Assembly: GCA_031835245.1 (NCBI GenBank)
Contig: JAVKOQ010000090.1
Span: forward strand, 122,413-186,412
Reading direction: 5' to 3'
Source of the DNA: Balamuthia mandrillaris
Lineage: Eukaryota > Discosea > Longamoebia > Balamuthiidae
Length of the DNA: 64,000 nucleotides
The number at the start of each line of letters is the position of its first letter. The first letter of the stretch is position 1. The translations under genes were made by a program, and so were the position numbers. The notes beneath the pieces were generated by a model. The model saw nothing but the letters and a program-made list of their open reading frames with translations. It had not been told where the DNA came from and did not search any database. Shown piece by piece: positions 39,873 to 49,125 of the stretch.

Positions 39873-41667
39873 TCAAAATTCCTCCTCTTCATCTTCATCT
39901 TCATCTTCGGTTGACTCTTCCGAGGACTCGGCAAGATCATCCAAGTGGATATCCTGCCGTGGATGCTGTACCAACAATTCGTAGATATTTTGTGGAATCT
40001 GTCTTACAAACTGAACGGCCACCGAAATGATGAGCTGTGCATCAAGGTCTGACTTATCGATGATCTGGGGCACGTTTGGGTTTTCCTCCTTCAGCAATTC
40101 TTCTCGATGAATGACGATACGAGCCACCGTGAAGAGAATGTTGAGATGCATACCAAATGCCAACATCATGTCCCATAACTCTATGATTTGGTCCAACGGC
40201 CGCGAACAAGCGTTGAACGTGAGAATGTCTTTTTTGAGGATAGATTGAAATTGTAAATGGCTCTGAGCACAGAGAAAAGAGGGAAGAAAGACAGAGAAGA
40301 AAGAGCAAGGAGAAAAGAGGAGAGCAGAGAAACATTGAAGAGAAGCAAAGGAACAGAAGGAAACGTACAGGGAGTGTAGAGGTAGGGTGATACACCACAC
40401 TTGTTGAGATGGTCGTAGAGAGGAGAGTCCACTATCTCCAAACACAGTTGCACTAAGCGCACAGCTGGCTTCACCGACCAATGTTTCTCCTCTGATTCCT
40501 CTTCTTCTTCCCCTTTCTCTCCAGCTTTCAACTTTTCTTCCACTTGCTGTTGGTCCGTTTTCTTGCTCCGATAATACAATGGACAATGAGAGAGGACTAA
40601 CTCTCTCAAGCAGTGAAAGGCATCCAACTCGGGCATTACATATAAAAACATAGCCGCCACCGTGTTCAATCCTTGTACATATGCTATCCGTTGGTTGCGT
40701 GCTTCCCTTTCATCTGGGTGAAGAAGCATGAAGTAAGGATAAGTAACCACCAGAAAGAGAAAGAGAAACGACGAAAGAGAAAGAGAAAACAAGCAAAAAG
40801 ACATAGGCGGCTACTGCGATGAAAGAAAAGTGTACCACAAGAACGAAGGAATACGTTCAAAACTCGACTCAGCTTCTGTTCGGGCACCCTCTGTTTAAAG
40901 TCCGTGACCTTGCCAAAGCCGGTGCGCCCAATGTCCTTCCTTATCTGCAGGTACGCCTCCGAGAGCTCTCCCCCATAGGCCCCCTTGCGCACCCACTCCA
41001 CGTAGCGCCGGGCCTCCAGGGAGCCCCTGATGCGCAGCAGGACCTTCCACACCTTGGCCCGCAGGCTGCACGTCTCGGTGGCCCTTCTCCTCTCCGACTC
41101 TGTCTCTGGGGGAAGTCCCCCGACCAACACCAACTTGCGCAGGTTGTAGAGGTTGACATCGATCTCTGTATCCCCTCCCTCCCTCCCTTCCTGCAACAGC
41201 GTCTCGTAGTCCACCCGTAGCTTGGATTCAAAGGGGGAAAGTGTGCCGGCGAACGACGAGCCCTCGTCAGAATGTTTTTCTTTTGGGGTTATCAACGCTT
41301 TTGTTGATGTTGTTTGATTAAGGGAGGAAGAATTGGAACGGGGTAATTTTTTGGGGCTGGAAGGAGGAGAGTCTGCAAAGAAGTCATCTTCGTCGTCGTT
41401 GTGGTTGTTGTTGAGAGAGAGTTGACTTCGCAGCTTTTGTTGTAATGTGTTTGGTGTTTCCTCTTCCTCATCGCTGTCACCAACCACAAAGTCATCGTCG
41501 TCGTCCTCCTCCGCTTTGGCGGAGGGGCCGCCTCCACCTCTGCGACTTCCAGTTAGATGGGGTTTGGGGGATAGCACAACGCTACTGGCAGAGGCCCTTT
41601 GGTTGACATAGTTCATGCCAGCAGCCTGTTGCAGTTCCTTCCATTGCGTCAGGTCGATGGTCTTCAT
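39873..41667 (-). CDS. BUB2: BUB2-type TBC GTPase-activating protein
   Basis: Exons in transcription order, 41667-40836, 40713-40369 and 40228-39873, give 510 residues. After an acidic Ser-rich N-terminus of about 140 residues, the TBC domain shows NLYNLRKLVLVGGLP, the arginine finger IRKDIGRT (IxxDxxR), RVLNVFL, the glutamine finger YVQGLN with TVAAMFLYVMPELDAF, and ILTFNACSRPLDQIIELWD plus MLAFGMHLNILF. YVQGxN with FLYVMPELEAF and the LWDxxxAxGxHLN block is what separates BUB2 (fission yeast Cdc16) from Rab-type TBC proteins. In fungi BUB2 with BFA1/Byr4 restrains the Tem1/Spg1 GTPase at spindle poles. An acidic Ser/Glu tail ends the protein. Acceptor choice for the last exon is fixed by phase. 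Confidence 0.92.
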
Positions 41668-42100
41668 CTTTCTGCTTCTCTTTTGCTCTCTTTCTTTTTT
41701 TTTTTTGTAATTTCAACAGAAATATATTGCGATTACTGGGGTTCGATCGCGCGGACGCCTATCCTCAGTAAAAAAAATTATTCGTTTTCACCAGGATTCG
41801 AACCGCAGGAAAAAAAAAGAGAAAAACTTACGGTAAGCACTGGGATTCGAACCGCAGCTTAGGCGATGGCCCGTCTTTGCCCTCCTGCTACAGGTAGAAA
41901 ATGGCACTGCGGAGGCGGCTGTTTCTGCCATGAGGGGTACTCTCTTAAAAGTGGAACTACTTTGAATATTTTGATTGGAAGTAATGGGTTTTTCCAGGAT
42001 GGGGGGTCACGGCATTTTTGGCCGCTAACTTTTTCTTTCTTTGTTGGTTTTTTTTTTCATTTTATTTTTTGAAGAACAAAGAGAAATAAAAAAAAGAGCC
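41668..42100. other. Intergenic region with three tRNA T-arm-like boxes
   Basis: Minus-strand GGTTCGAATCC occurs at about 41800 and 41847, and a related GATCGAACCCC at about 41745. GGTTCGAATCC equals the pol III B-box/T-loop consensus. A weak A-box-like TAGCAGGAGGG lies about 35 nt upstream of the third box. No acceptor stem can be paired, so this is not a functional tRNA by eye. Confidence 0.5.
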
Positions 42101-44461
42101 ATGCCAAAGCGTGCAACAAGGCAGAGCCGAGCTCCACCGTTTATATGTACACATGTAGTGTGCACAACAGAGGCTGGAGCACGGTTCGAAGGGAGAGATA
42201 GCAAGACACTAAACGCCCATGAAAAAACAACACGTGCACATCGGCTCTGCCCACGCACGGGAACACCATGCCAAGCTTGCCAGGTGACAGGAAATATAGA
42301 TGTGAGCAAGCAATGGATTAGCTGTGGGCATGAAAAATGTGGGTTAGCCTACAAGTCAGAGAAAACAAAAAAGCAACACGAAAAGGAAGAACACATAAAG
42401 TGCTCCAATAGTTGCCAGCTCTGCAAAGAACATCAACACCAAGAGGAAGCCAAGCAACAGAAAGCGGCAATGAAGAAAAATCGTGAAGAAGAGGAGAGAG
42501 AACGAAAAAGAAAAAGAGAAGAAGAGAAAGATGAAGCAATCGAACTTGCAAATAAAAAGATGAAAGAAGTAGATCCAGCTGTTGGTCACATAAAACTAGA
42601 AGTAGCAAAGGCTGCGGTGGAAGGTGCTCTAAAAACAAATATAGTAGATGGAGTGATAATGTTAGCACAACACTTTCCAATGATCACAATGCACATACAA
42701 ACAAACCTTTGTAACGAGCCTTGGATGCCACCAATTGACAAGCTGGTTGCGTTGAAGGATGTCATTGGTATCCCAGATAGTTGTTGGCCAATGGTAATGC
42801 TTACCTTCAACTTGGCAAAAGGAGCAAGCTTGTACTATGTCAAGAAAAGGATAAAGGAGTTGAATGCAACGATGAATGTGGAGAAGACTGAGGGTGGACG
42901 AGGGCACCTTTTCCCATTCAAAGAGTTCATGGAGAGAGTGATTAAAGAAAACATCAACAAACCACCAACGTCAGGCATAGTGAAAGTCAAGCTTTCATTA
43001 GATGGTTCAACAGCAGCAGCTCGCGGCCATAGACAGATGGAGCTTGGAACCCTAGAGACACTCCATGATGAGTGGTCACTGAAAGCGCTCAAGTCTTCTC
43101 ACAACTGTCGACCTTGGTTGATGTACCTTGGAAAAGAGGATAGCTCAACTCTTGAAGCAGAATTGGGAAGTCAGTTGAACGTTATCAACGAAATAGCAAT
43201 GAAAGGAAGCACACTTACCATTGAAGCAGAGGAAGTTAACATTGAGCTTTTTCTTACCGTGGATCTCAAGGCCTTGAAGGTACTAAGTGGCCTAAATAGC
43301 TTCTACTCAAGCAAAGCAACATACTGCTGTTTTTGGTGTTTGGCAACGCGACAAGAGATTGGAGATAGAAATTTGAAAGAAGAAACAATAAGCTTTCGTA
43401 CCGTGGAAAAAGTGATCAATAAGTTGCCAACACGAAAGAAAAAGAGGGCGAAGGAGTTTCTGGAACAGCTAAAAAGAACAGAGCCCAACAACATTAACTA
43501 TGAAAATCCTGGAATGGTTGTTTGGGAAGTGATTAAGAACTTACAACAAAGTACAAGAGAAAAGAGTGCATGCAATCATGCTGGATACATCAACAAACCT
43601 CTTCTTCTGTTTCCTCCGACTCGGGTTGTACCAGACCTTCTTCATTTAGTCATGGGAGTGGTGCGTAAGCTATTGATGAAGACGGCAGAGCTTGTAACTG
43701 AAAATGACGATGAACTTCATCTTCAAATACTCAACAAGTTGATCGAAATGGCGATTTATATTGTTGATATAGAAGAGAAAAGAAAAGAGATAGAGGACAA
43801 AAGGAAGAAGAAAAAGAGAAACAATCAAACAAAGATAGAATTAGCACAACAACTAAAGAGGAGCCGCTTAAACCGAGCTGAGTACTTACACATTTTGCAA
43901 CACTACAAAGAGATTCTTGACCTCTTCCAGTCAACAGAAAAAGAAGCAAACAAAACACTCCAGAACATATATAAAGCGTGGTGGGAGTTTCATCGCTTGT
44001 GTACATTAGCTTTGCAAGAAGGCATTATTATCATAGAAGAGCAATGGAAAAAAGAAGCAAAAAAGTTCAAAGATGCATACCTTGATGCCTTTGCTCCAGA
44101 AGACTTCACAACCTATATGCATGTGTTTGTTGATCATCTTGGACACTTTTTGGAAAAATATGGATGTGTGGAGATGTTTAGCAATTTTGGAATTGAGCAC
44201 ACACATAGCAGAGTGAAAAGGACAATAAGACAACGTACAAGTGGCTTCAGAGGAATTAATACAGGAACCTGTGACGTAACAAAGGATGTTCTCACCACAG
44301 TGCACAGAACACAAACAATTTCTTCTACTCATCCTGAAGCTGCAAAGGCCCATAAAGCATATCACCAGCAAGAATCCTGGGCAGACAAGAACTTGGTAAA
44401 ATTTCCAGAGTTAATGATGTACTTGAAAAGAGAACAAAAAGGAAAGGAAAAAGAAGAATAA
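42101..44461 (+). CDS. Long intronless transposase-like protein with N-terminal C2H2 zinc finger
   Basis: A single 786-codon frame, the only long intronless gene among spliced neighbours apart from DIM1. It has a C2H2 finger (ISCGHEKCGLAYKSEKTKKQ, then H-x4-H), a charged coiled coil (EEEERERKRKREEEKDEAIE), and a core with VKLSLDGSTAAARG, FLTVDLKALKVLSGLNSFYS followed by CCFWCLATR, VVPDLLHLVMGVVRKLL and VFVDHLGHFLEKYG with FSNFGIEHTHSRVKR. The spacing of Asp, Asp and Glu around a zinc-binding Cys pair suggests an RNase-H-fold DDE transposase. I recall a similar block pattern in multicopy uncharacterised proteins of cnidarians and sponges. No terminal repeats were found. It could be an active element or a domesticated gene. 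Confidence 0.7.
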   Translation: MPKRATRQSRAPPFICTHVVCTTEAGARFEGRDSKTLNAHEKTTRAHRLCPRTGTPCQACQVTGNIDVSKQWISCGHEKCGLAYKSEKTKKQHEKEEHIKCSNSCQLCKEHQHQEEAKQQKAAMKKNREEEERERKRKREEEKDEAIELANKKMKEVDPAVGHIKLEVAKAAVEGALKTNIVDGVIMLAQHFPMITMHIQTNLCNEPWMPPIDKLVALKDVIGIPDSCWPMVMLTFNLAKGASLYYVKKRIKELNATMNVEKTEGGRGHLFPFKEFMERVIKENINKPPTSGIVKVKLSLDGSTAAARGHRQMELGTLETLHDEWSLKALKSSHNCRPWLMYLGKEDSSTLEAELGSQLNVINEIAMKGSTLTIEAEEVNIELFLTVDLKALKVLSGLNSFYSSKATYCCFWCLATRQEIGDRNLKEETISFRTVEKVINKLPTRKKKRAKEFLEQLKRTEPNNINYENPGMVVWEVIKNLQQSTREKSACNHAGYINKPLLLFPPTRVVPDLLHLVMGVVRKLLMKTAELVTENDDELHLQILNKLIEMAIYIVDIEEKRKEIEDKRKKKKRNNQTKIELAQQLKRSRLNRAEYLHILQHYKEILDLFQSTEKEANKTLQNIYKAWWEFHRLCTLALQEGIIIIEEQWKKEAKKFKDAYLDAFAPEDFTTYMHVFVDHLGHFLEKYGCVEMFSNFGIEHTHSRVKRTIRQRTSGFRGINTGTCDVTKDVLTTVHRTQTISSTHPEAAKAHKAYHQQESWADKNLVKFPELMMYLKREQKGKEKEE

Positions 44462-44569
44462 TACACTTACTATCTTCACGATTGTTGTGTTCTTGGTTTT
44501 TGTTGTTGTTCATTGTTGTACCCTGATTGCGCGAGGCGGCGCGGATGACAGTGAAAGTAGCGGTGGCGT

Positions 44570-44800
44570 ATGTTATGCCGCGTCAGCGTCGCGTCTGTGT
44601 TGGCCTCCGCGTTGGCGCGTCAGCGTTGGTGCTGGTGCGTTCTGGCGTTGGCGTTGGCGTTGGCGTCATGCGTTATGTTGGCGTAGCGGTATGTTGGGCG
44701 TTGGCGTTGGCGTTGGCGTTGGCGTTGGCGTTGGTGTTGGCGCTGCGCTGGCGTTACGCTGGCGTTGGTGTTGGCGTTATGCCGGTGCTGGCGTTTGCGT
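44570..44800. repeat. GGCGTT-rich hexanucleotide repeat
   Basis: Mostly GGCGTT and GCGTTG units with variants, about 230 bp and locally GC-rich. It begins about 100 bp after the transposase-like gene and ends at the 3' end of the next, oppositely oriented gene. Confidence 0.9.
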
Positions 44801-44813
44801 TATGCTGCAGGAG

Positions 44814-45690
44814 TCACGGTACCATGTTTTGCGTTTGGTGCTGGCGGTTGGCGTCCCTCCATCCTTTTTCATCTTTGACGTCATGTGCTTTCTGGAAAAG
44901 TACAAAGAAATGAACAAAAAGACAAAGACAAGGAAGAAAAGATCTAAATCGTTCTTACCCTCATTGCTTGACGTTGGAACTGTGTTTCAGAAAGAAAGAA
45001 AAAGTATGAGAGGAGAGCGAGAGGAGAGGGGGAGGAGAGCCGAGAGGAGCAACCTACTGTTCCAATGGTGTGGCCATTGCAATACCCCTTGAGGGTTGAA
45101 GACTCTGTAGTGCACAGAGAGCGTTGTTTTCTTTGTTTTGGCGTCATGCAAAAGAGAACAAGGAGGGACTATGTTTGCGTAGCTCCCTAAAGGAAACGTC
45201 TTGCTTTGTGGCATACAGGCCCAAAAGGTTGACTGGACTAGACTCTCTGTTGTCTCCCAGTGTACAGAGGATCTGCCAAACACAAGCATAATATACTCAG
45301 TAGGGATAGGTGCAGAAGAATAGATAGGAAGATTTTGACGTCGTCGGAGGATGTTTTTCAACAAAACAGGAGAAAGAACGGTGACAATAAAATCCAAAGC
45401 ATTAACGTCTGTAACAAAAAACCCATCTTCCTGCTTTGTTGTCCTCCTTAATCAAAACTTGGTGTTGTGCCCCGTTCTTTGCTTCCATCTTGTTTTCCCC
45501 CTTTTGAAGAAGAAGAAAAAAAAAAGAAACCTAATGTCGACATGAAAAAAAAGATAGCTGGCGTTTCTGCTTTCAGCTGCCACATCAGCTTTCCTCCGCA
45601 GTGGGATGGACACACGTTGTGCCTCCTGCACGCACTGCAATGCGTCCTTCACCTTCGTCGCAAAAAAGGACGGTCAGGGTTCATGCAGTA
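44814..45690 (-). CDS. Unrecognised spliced gene
   Basis: I do not recognise the product. Phase-consistent exons on the minus strand read VKDALQCVQEAQRVSIPLRR through SYLFFHVDI, then QEDGFFVTDVNALDFIVTVL to VHYRVFNPQG, a short exon (FQRQAMR) and a last exon ending DEKGWRDANRQ and HQTQNMVP. Donors GTTTCT, GTATTG and GTAAGA and matching AGs support the joins. The middle looks like an alpha/beta domain (about 110 residues with alternating hydrophobics) rather than low complexity. The start codon is not identified, so the 45690 edge is approximate. The 3' end abuts the GGCGTT repeat. Confidence 0.45.
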
Positions 45691-45775
45691 AAGAAGGAAA
45701 AAACGAGGTGTGCATACAACCAGGACTGCTGAAACAACAAAGATAAAAAAAAAACGGTTCCATACATAAAAAACT

Positions 45776-45940
45776 ATGATGGGGGAAGTTCTGCTGCGTC
45801 CTGCCAGCTTTACTCCTTGGCTCAGAGCAGCCCAGTACGGCACTCCAGACACAATCCACGAGCTCAACGAGGCACATGCCCGCCTAGGGTTAACCGCAAC
45901 ACCTTACAAAACGACTCTCACCGAAAAAGGCCAATACTAA
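45776..45940 (+). CDS. Possible 54-residue protein
   Basis: An ATG-ATG start at 45776 opens a frame reading VLLRPASFTPWLRAAQYGTP and IHELNEAHARLGLTATPYK to a TAA. Composition is protein-like, but nothing is recognised, and minus-strand frames overlap it. It may be real, an exon of a longer gene, or chance. Confidence 0.25.
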   Translation: MMGEVLLRPASFTPWLRAAQYGTPDTIHELNEAHARLGLTATPYKTTLTEKGQY

Positions 45941-46254
45941 TGCACGCTGCTACATGTCGACTTGACGGGAGTAATGCCTTTAATTCATTACCTTTATTAT
46001 TATGCTTTTTTTCATTATCTACTTTCTTCAATGCAAACCTAGGCCTCAAAGAAAGTTATTCTTGTATCTTCCGTTCAAACGAATTCACTTCCGCGAAAGG
46101 GTGGATGGTGGGCGGTTCTTCGCCGGTAAAACACGCACCCTCCCTCCAAAGTATACCTCTTTCTTCCCACAGGGCTTGAGAGTGAAAGAGAGCAAAGTGA
46201 ATAAGAGAGAATAGAACTCTTTTATTTACGTTTTTTTAAAAAAAGAAAGCAAAT
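45941..46254. other. 5' region of the RhoGAP gene
   Basis: 314 bp with no recognised exon. A TTTTTTTAAAAAAA junction lies about 10-25 bp before the RhoGAP start codon. Confidence 0.5.
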
Positions 46255-48939
46255 ATGTTGGGAATATTTGGAAAAAGAAAGAAAGAAGAAGAAAGTGGAG
46301 GAGGAGGAACTACCAACGCTCGTCCAGTCTTTGGGATTCCTTTTGCAGACGCTGCACAACTAAGCGAGGATGGAAGCATACCGGTGCCGGTTCGCAAATG
46401 CGTGGAGTACATCAATGAAAAAGGTTTGCTTGCAAAGGAATGTTGCGTACTTGCTTTTGTTTGTTTAGTGACTGTTGTGACAAACAAACAAGGTTTGGAG
46501 GAGGAAGGCATTTACCGCAAGTCTGGAAGTTTTGGGCGGATCAAAGACTATCGAAGAGCTTTTGACAACGGTTTGGTTTCTTTCTCTTTAAAGTTTCTCT
46601 CTATAGTGGTTTTTCACTTTCGATCATACTTTCGCCTTTGCTCTTTTCTTTTTAACAAAAAACAAACATAAACAGGCGAAGAAGTAAACTTTTCAGAAGA
46701 ACAAGACCCCTCCACGGTAGCCGGCGTGCTCCTCCTCTTCTTCAAAGAGCTGCCCGAGCCCATCTACACCGACTCCCTCCTCAACAGCTTCCTCCAACTC
46801 TGCCGCATCTCCGAGCGAACCCTCCGCTTCAACGCTCTCACCAGCCTGCTCTGCCAGCTGCCCCGCTGCAACCGCATCACGCTACGTTACATGGCGGAGC
46901 ATTGGCGCAACGTGGCGATGAATGCGGCAGCCAATAAGATGTCCCCCGCCAACATAGGCGTTTGCTTTGGCTCTGTATCGAGCGCTATAGTGCCAGTGCT
47001 TATAGATGCTATAGGGCAGCCGGGGGCGTGGCCTTCCGAGGCAGAGTTGGAGGCGATCGTGCAGCAGGCCACCACCGAAGAGCAGTGGACGCATGAGGAG
47101 GAGGACCCTCCATCCTCTTTGGCATGGGAGGAAGGAGGAGAAGGGTATTACGGTGATGAAAGAAGCGGAGAAGAAGAATCGGAAGAGGCTGCTCGTCCTC
47201 CGCTTCCGCCTGGAAGACCGACAAAAGATGGTAGCCGAGAGGCAGCCTCTGTACCTCCCCCGCTTCCACAAAGAGAGCCGTTCTCACACTCTTCGTCATC
47301 TACGACGACAGCGGCACCTCAACAACCACTGCTTAGTCCTCGAAGACCTCCGCCGCCACTTCCTGCCGGTAGACCATCATCACAACCCCAATCTCTTCCT
47401 TCTATCCCACCAGCCACCGTTGGCAGAGGTGCAGTTGCTCCTCCATTACCTCCTTCTCGTGGCGTAGGAGGAAGAGGCGTGGGTGTTAGTCAAAGAGGAG
47501 GAGAAAGAGGGGGAAGAGGAGCAGGTGGGAATGGTGGTAATAGACCTCTCCCATCAGGACAACACCCACAACAGCAACAAAATAGAGGAAGATCTCATGT
47601 GATGAGAACGAGATATTGCACCTTACAGATGGAAGCCACCCATGTCACCAAGAAATTCTTTGGTAGTCCTGGCGAGTTGCGGTTGCGCTGCTTCACCACC
47701 AAACTTCCGTTTTACAAGCCCGGTGATACCATCTCTGTTTCTGGTATGTCCTTCTAGCCTTGTGCTTTTTCTGATTTCGATATGAAGAGAACAGAGAGAG
47801 GTGAAGCACTAACTCTCGAAAAAAAAAAAAAACCAGTGATGCTGGAAAATGAGACAAAGCAGAAGGTCAACGACCTTGCCATCTTTCTAGAAACCACCAA
47901 GTTTGTGGGGCCAAAGAGAAAAGCTGAAAAGATCAGAAGTCAGAAAACGGTATTCCATAAAGGCCTCGACTTTCAAGTGGAAAAAGCTGCCGCCAATAGC
48001 AAAGAAGAAGACGCAACGAACAAACCTGGTCTGTTGGTCAGTTGCTTCCAAAAGGAGTTTGTGTTCCAGGTTCCCATAGACGCGCCGAACTCGGAAGAAG
48101 GAGTAGTGCAGCATTCTCTCATCATCGAGTTGGGACTCAAGTTGCATCGCCCATTGGAAGCTGTTCTTCCTTTGACCATCTCCAACAACGGCAGCTTCCC
48201 TCCTCGTCTAGAGGGAGCTGTGAAGAAAGAGGGTGGTCTCCTTTCTCTTCCTCCACAACTTCTTCCTCCTCTCCCTTCTACTGCTGCTGGAGCTGGCGGT
48301 GGTAGAAGACCAAGTTCATTTGGTGGCGTTCATACGTCTTCATCTTCGCCTGCTTCTCCTCCTCCTTCCGTTGGCCCAAAGATGCCGTTCTTGTCTCGCT
48401 CTGGCTCTGATAATTCTCTTCCTCTCGATGGAAGCAACAACGACAACGTCTTCCTCAACAATAACGGAAGTAACATCGTATCTAACTCTCCGCCACTCCC
48501 ACGACGACCTTCCACTCCACCTCTTCCGCGTAGACACTCGGCAGCATCCATCGATACTTCCATACTTGCTGCTTTAAACTCTTCGTCTTCCTCTTCTCCT
48601 CCTTCACCTTCTCCTTTAGGCTTTGCTCCTTCATCATTTACCAAAGACACGCCGCCTTCTCTTCCTCCTCGTGCCGGTCACTCTCTTTTGCCTCCTTCTT
48701 CTCCATCGTCACCTTCTTCTGCTCCTCCTTCTCTTGCCTCATCCCCTTTGCCACCATCAGCGCACCCAATAGCTCCACGTGGAGCAGCACATCCACAGCT
48801 GACGGTCACGTTAGGTGGCATTCAACCGATCTCAGTGCGTGGACGCTCTGCAGCGCCCATTCCTGCCGGCACAGTGCGGCGGGCATCCCGTCCTATTGCT
48901 GACTTGACAAGTATGTTCGATGCTTCCTCTGGTTGTTAA
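46255..48939 (+). CDS. RhoGAP protein with a C-terminal arrestin-like domain
   Basis: Exons 46255-46423, 46493-46570, 46676-47743 and 47837-48939 give 805 residues. The RhoGAP domain (about 25-200) shows the arginine finger LEEEGIYRKSGSFGRIKDYR, TVAGVLLLFFKELPEPIY, LPRCNRITLRYMAEHWRNV and NKMSPANIGVCFG. A Pro/Gly-rich linker with many PPLP stretches follows. From about 430 comes a beta-rich region: ELRLRCFTTKLPFYKPGDTI, a second exon with DLAIFLETTKFVGPKRKAEK, EFVFQVPIDAPNSEEGVVQH and SLIIELGLKLHRPLEAVLPL. The PGDTISV and HSLIIELGLKL...LPLTI patterns are those of arrestin N and C lobes; this is by pattern only. The tail is Ser/Pro-rich. The last intron has a CACTAAC branch site and an A-rich acceptor. 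RhoGAP function on Rac/Rho is family knowledge. Confidence 0.85.
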
Positions 48940-49125
48940 AATCTGTTTTTTTTTGTTAGTGTTGTTGGTTATGAAATGAAAGTTCGTTAGTTGTTTTTGG
49001 TTTGGCGAGAACGAAGCTATGTGGAAGAGTAGTGTTGTCTTCTGCGAAATGAGATTTTGTTGTGCAAAAAGAAGTTAAAAAAACATAAATGAGCAGAGGG
49101 AGAAAGATAGAGAGACTGATGAAGT

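Noticed and set aside
41790-41900. A tRNA gene on the minus strand near 41.8-41.9 kb, suggested by GGTTCGAATCC and an A-box-like motif
   Set aside because: The T stem is mismatched and no acceptor stem can be formed at the right distance, so I list it only as T-arm-like boxes.
44490-45092. Plus-strand frame of about 200 codons across the GGCGTT repeat
   Set aside because: Its composition is repeat translation, and the oppositely oriented spliced gene has better coding signals in the overlapping part.
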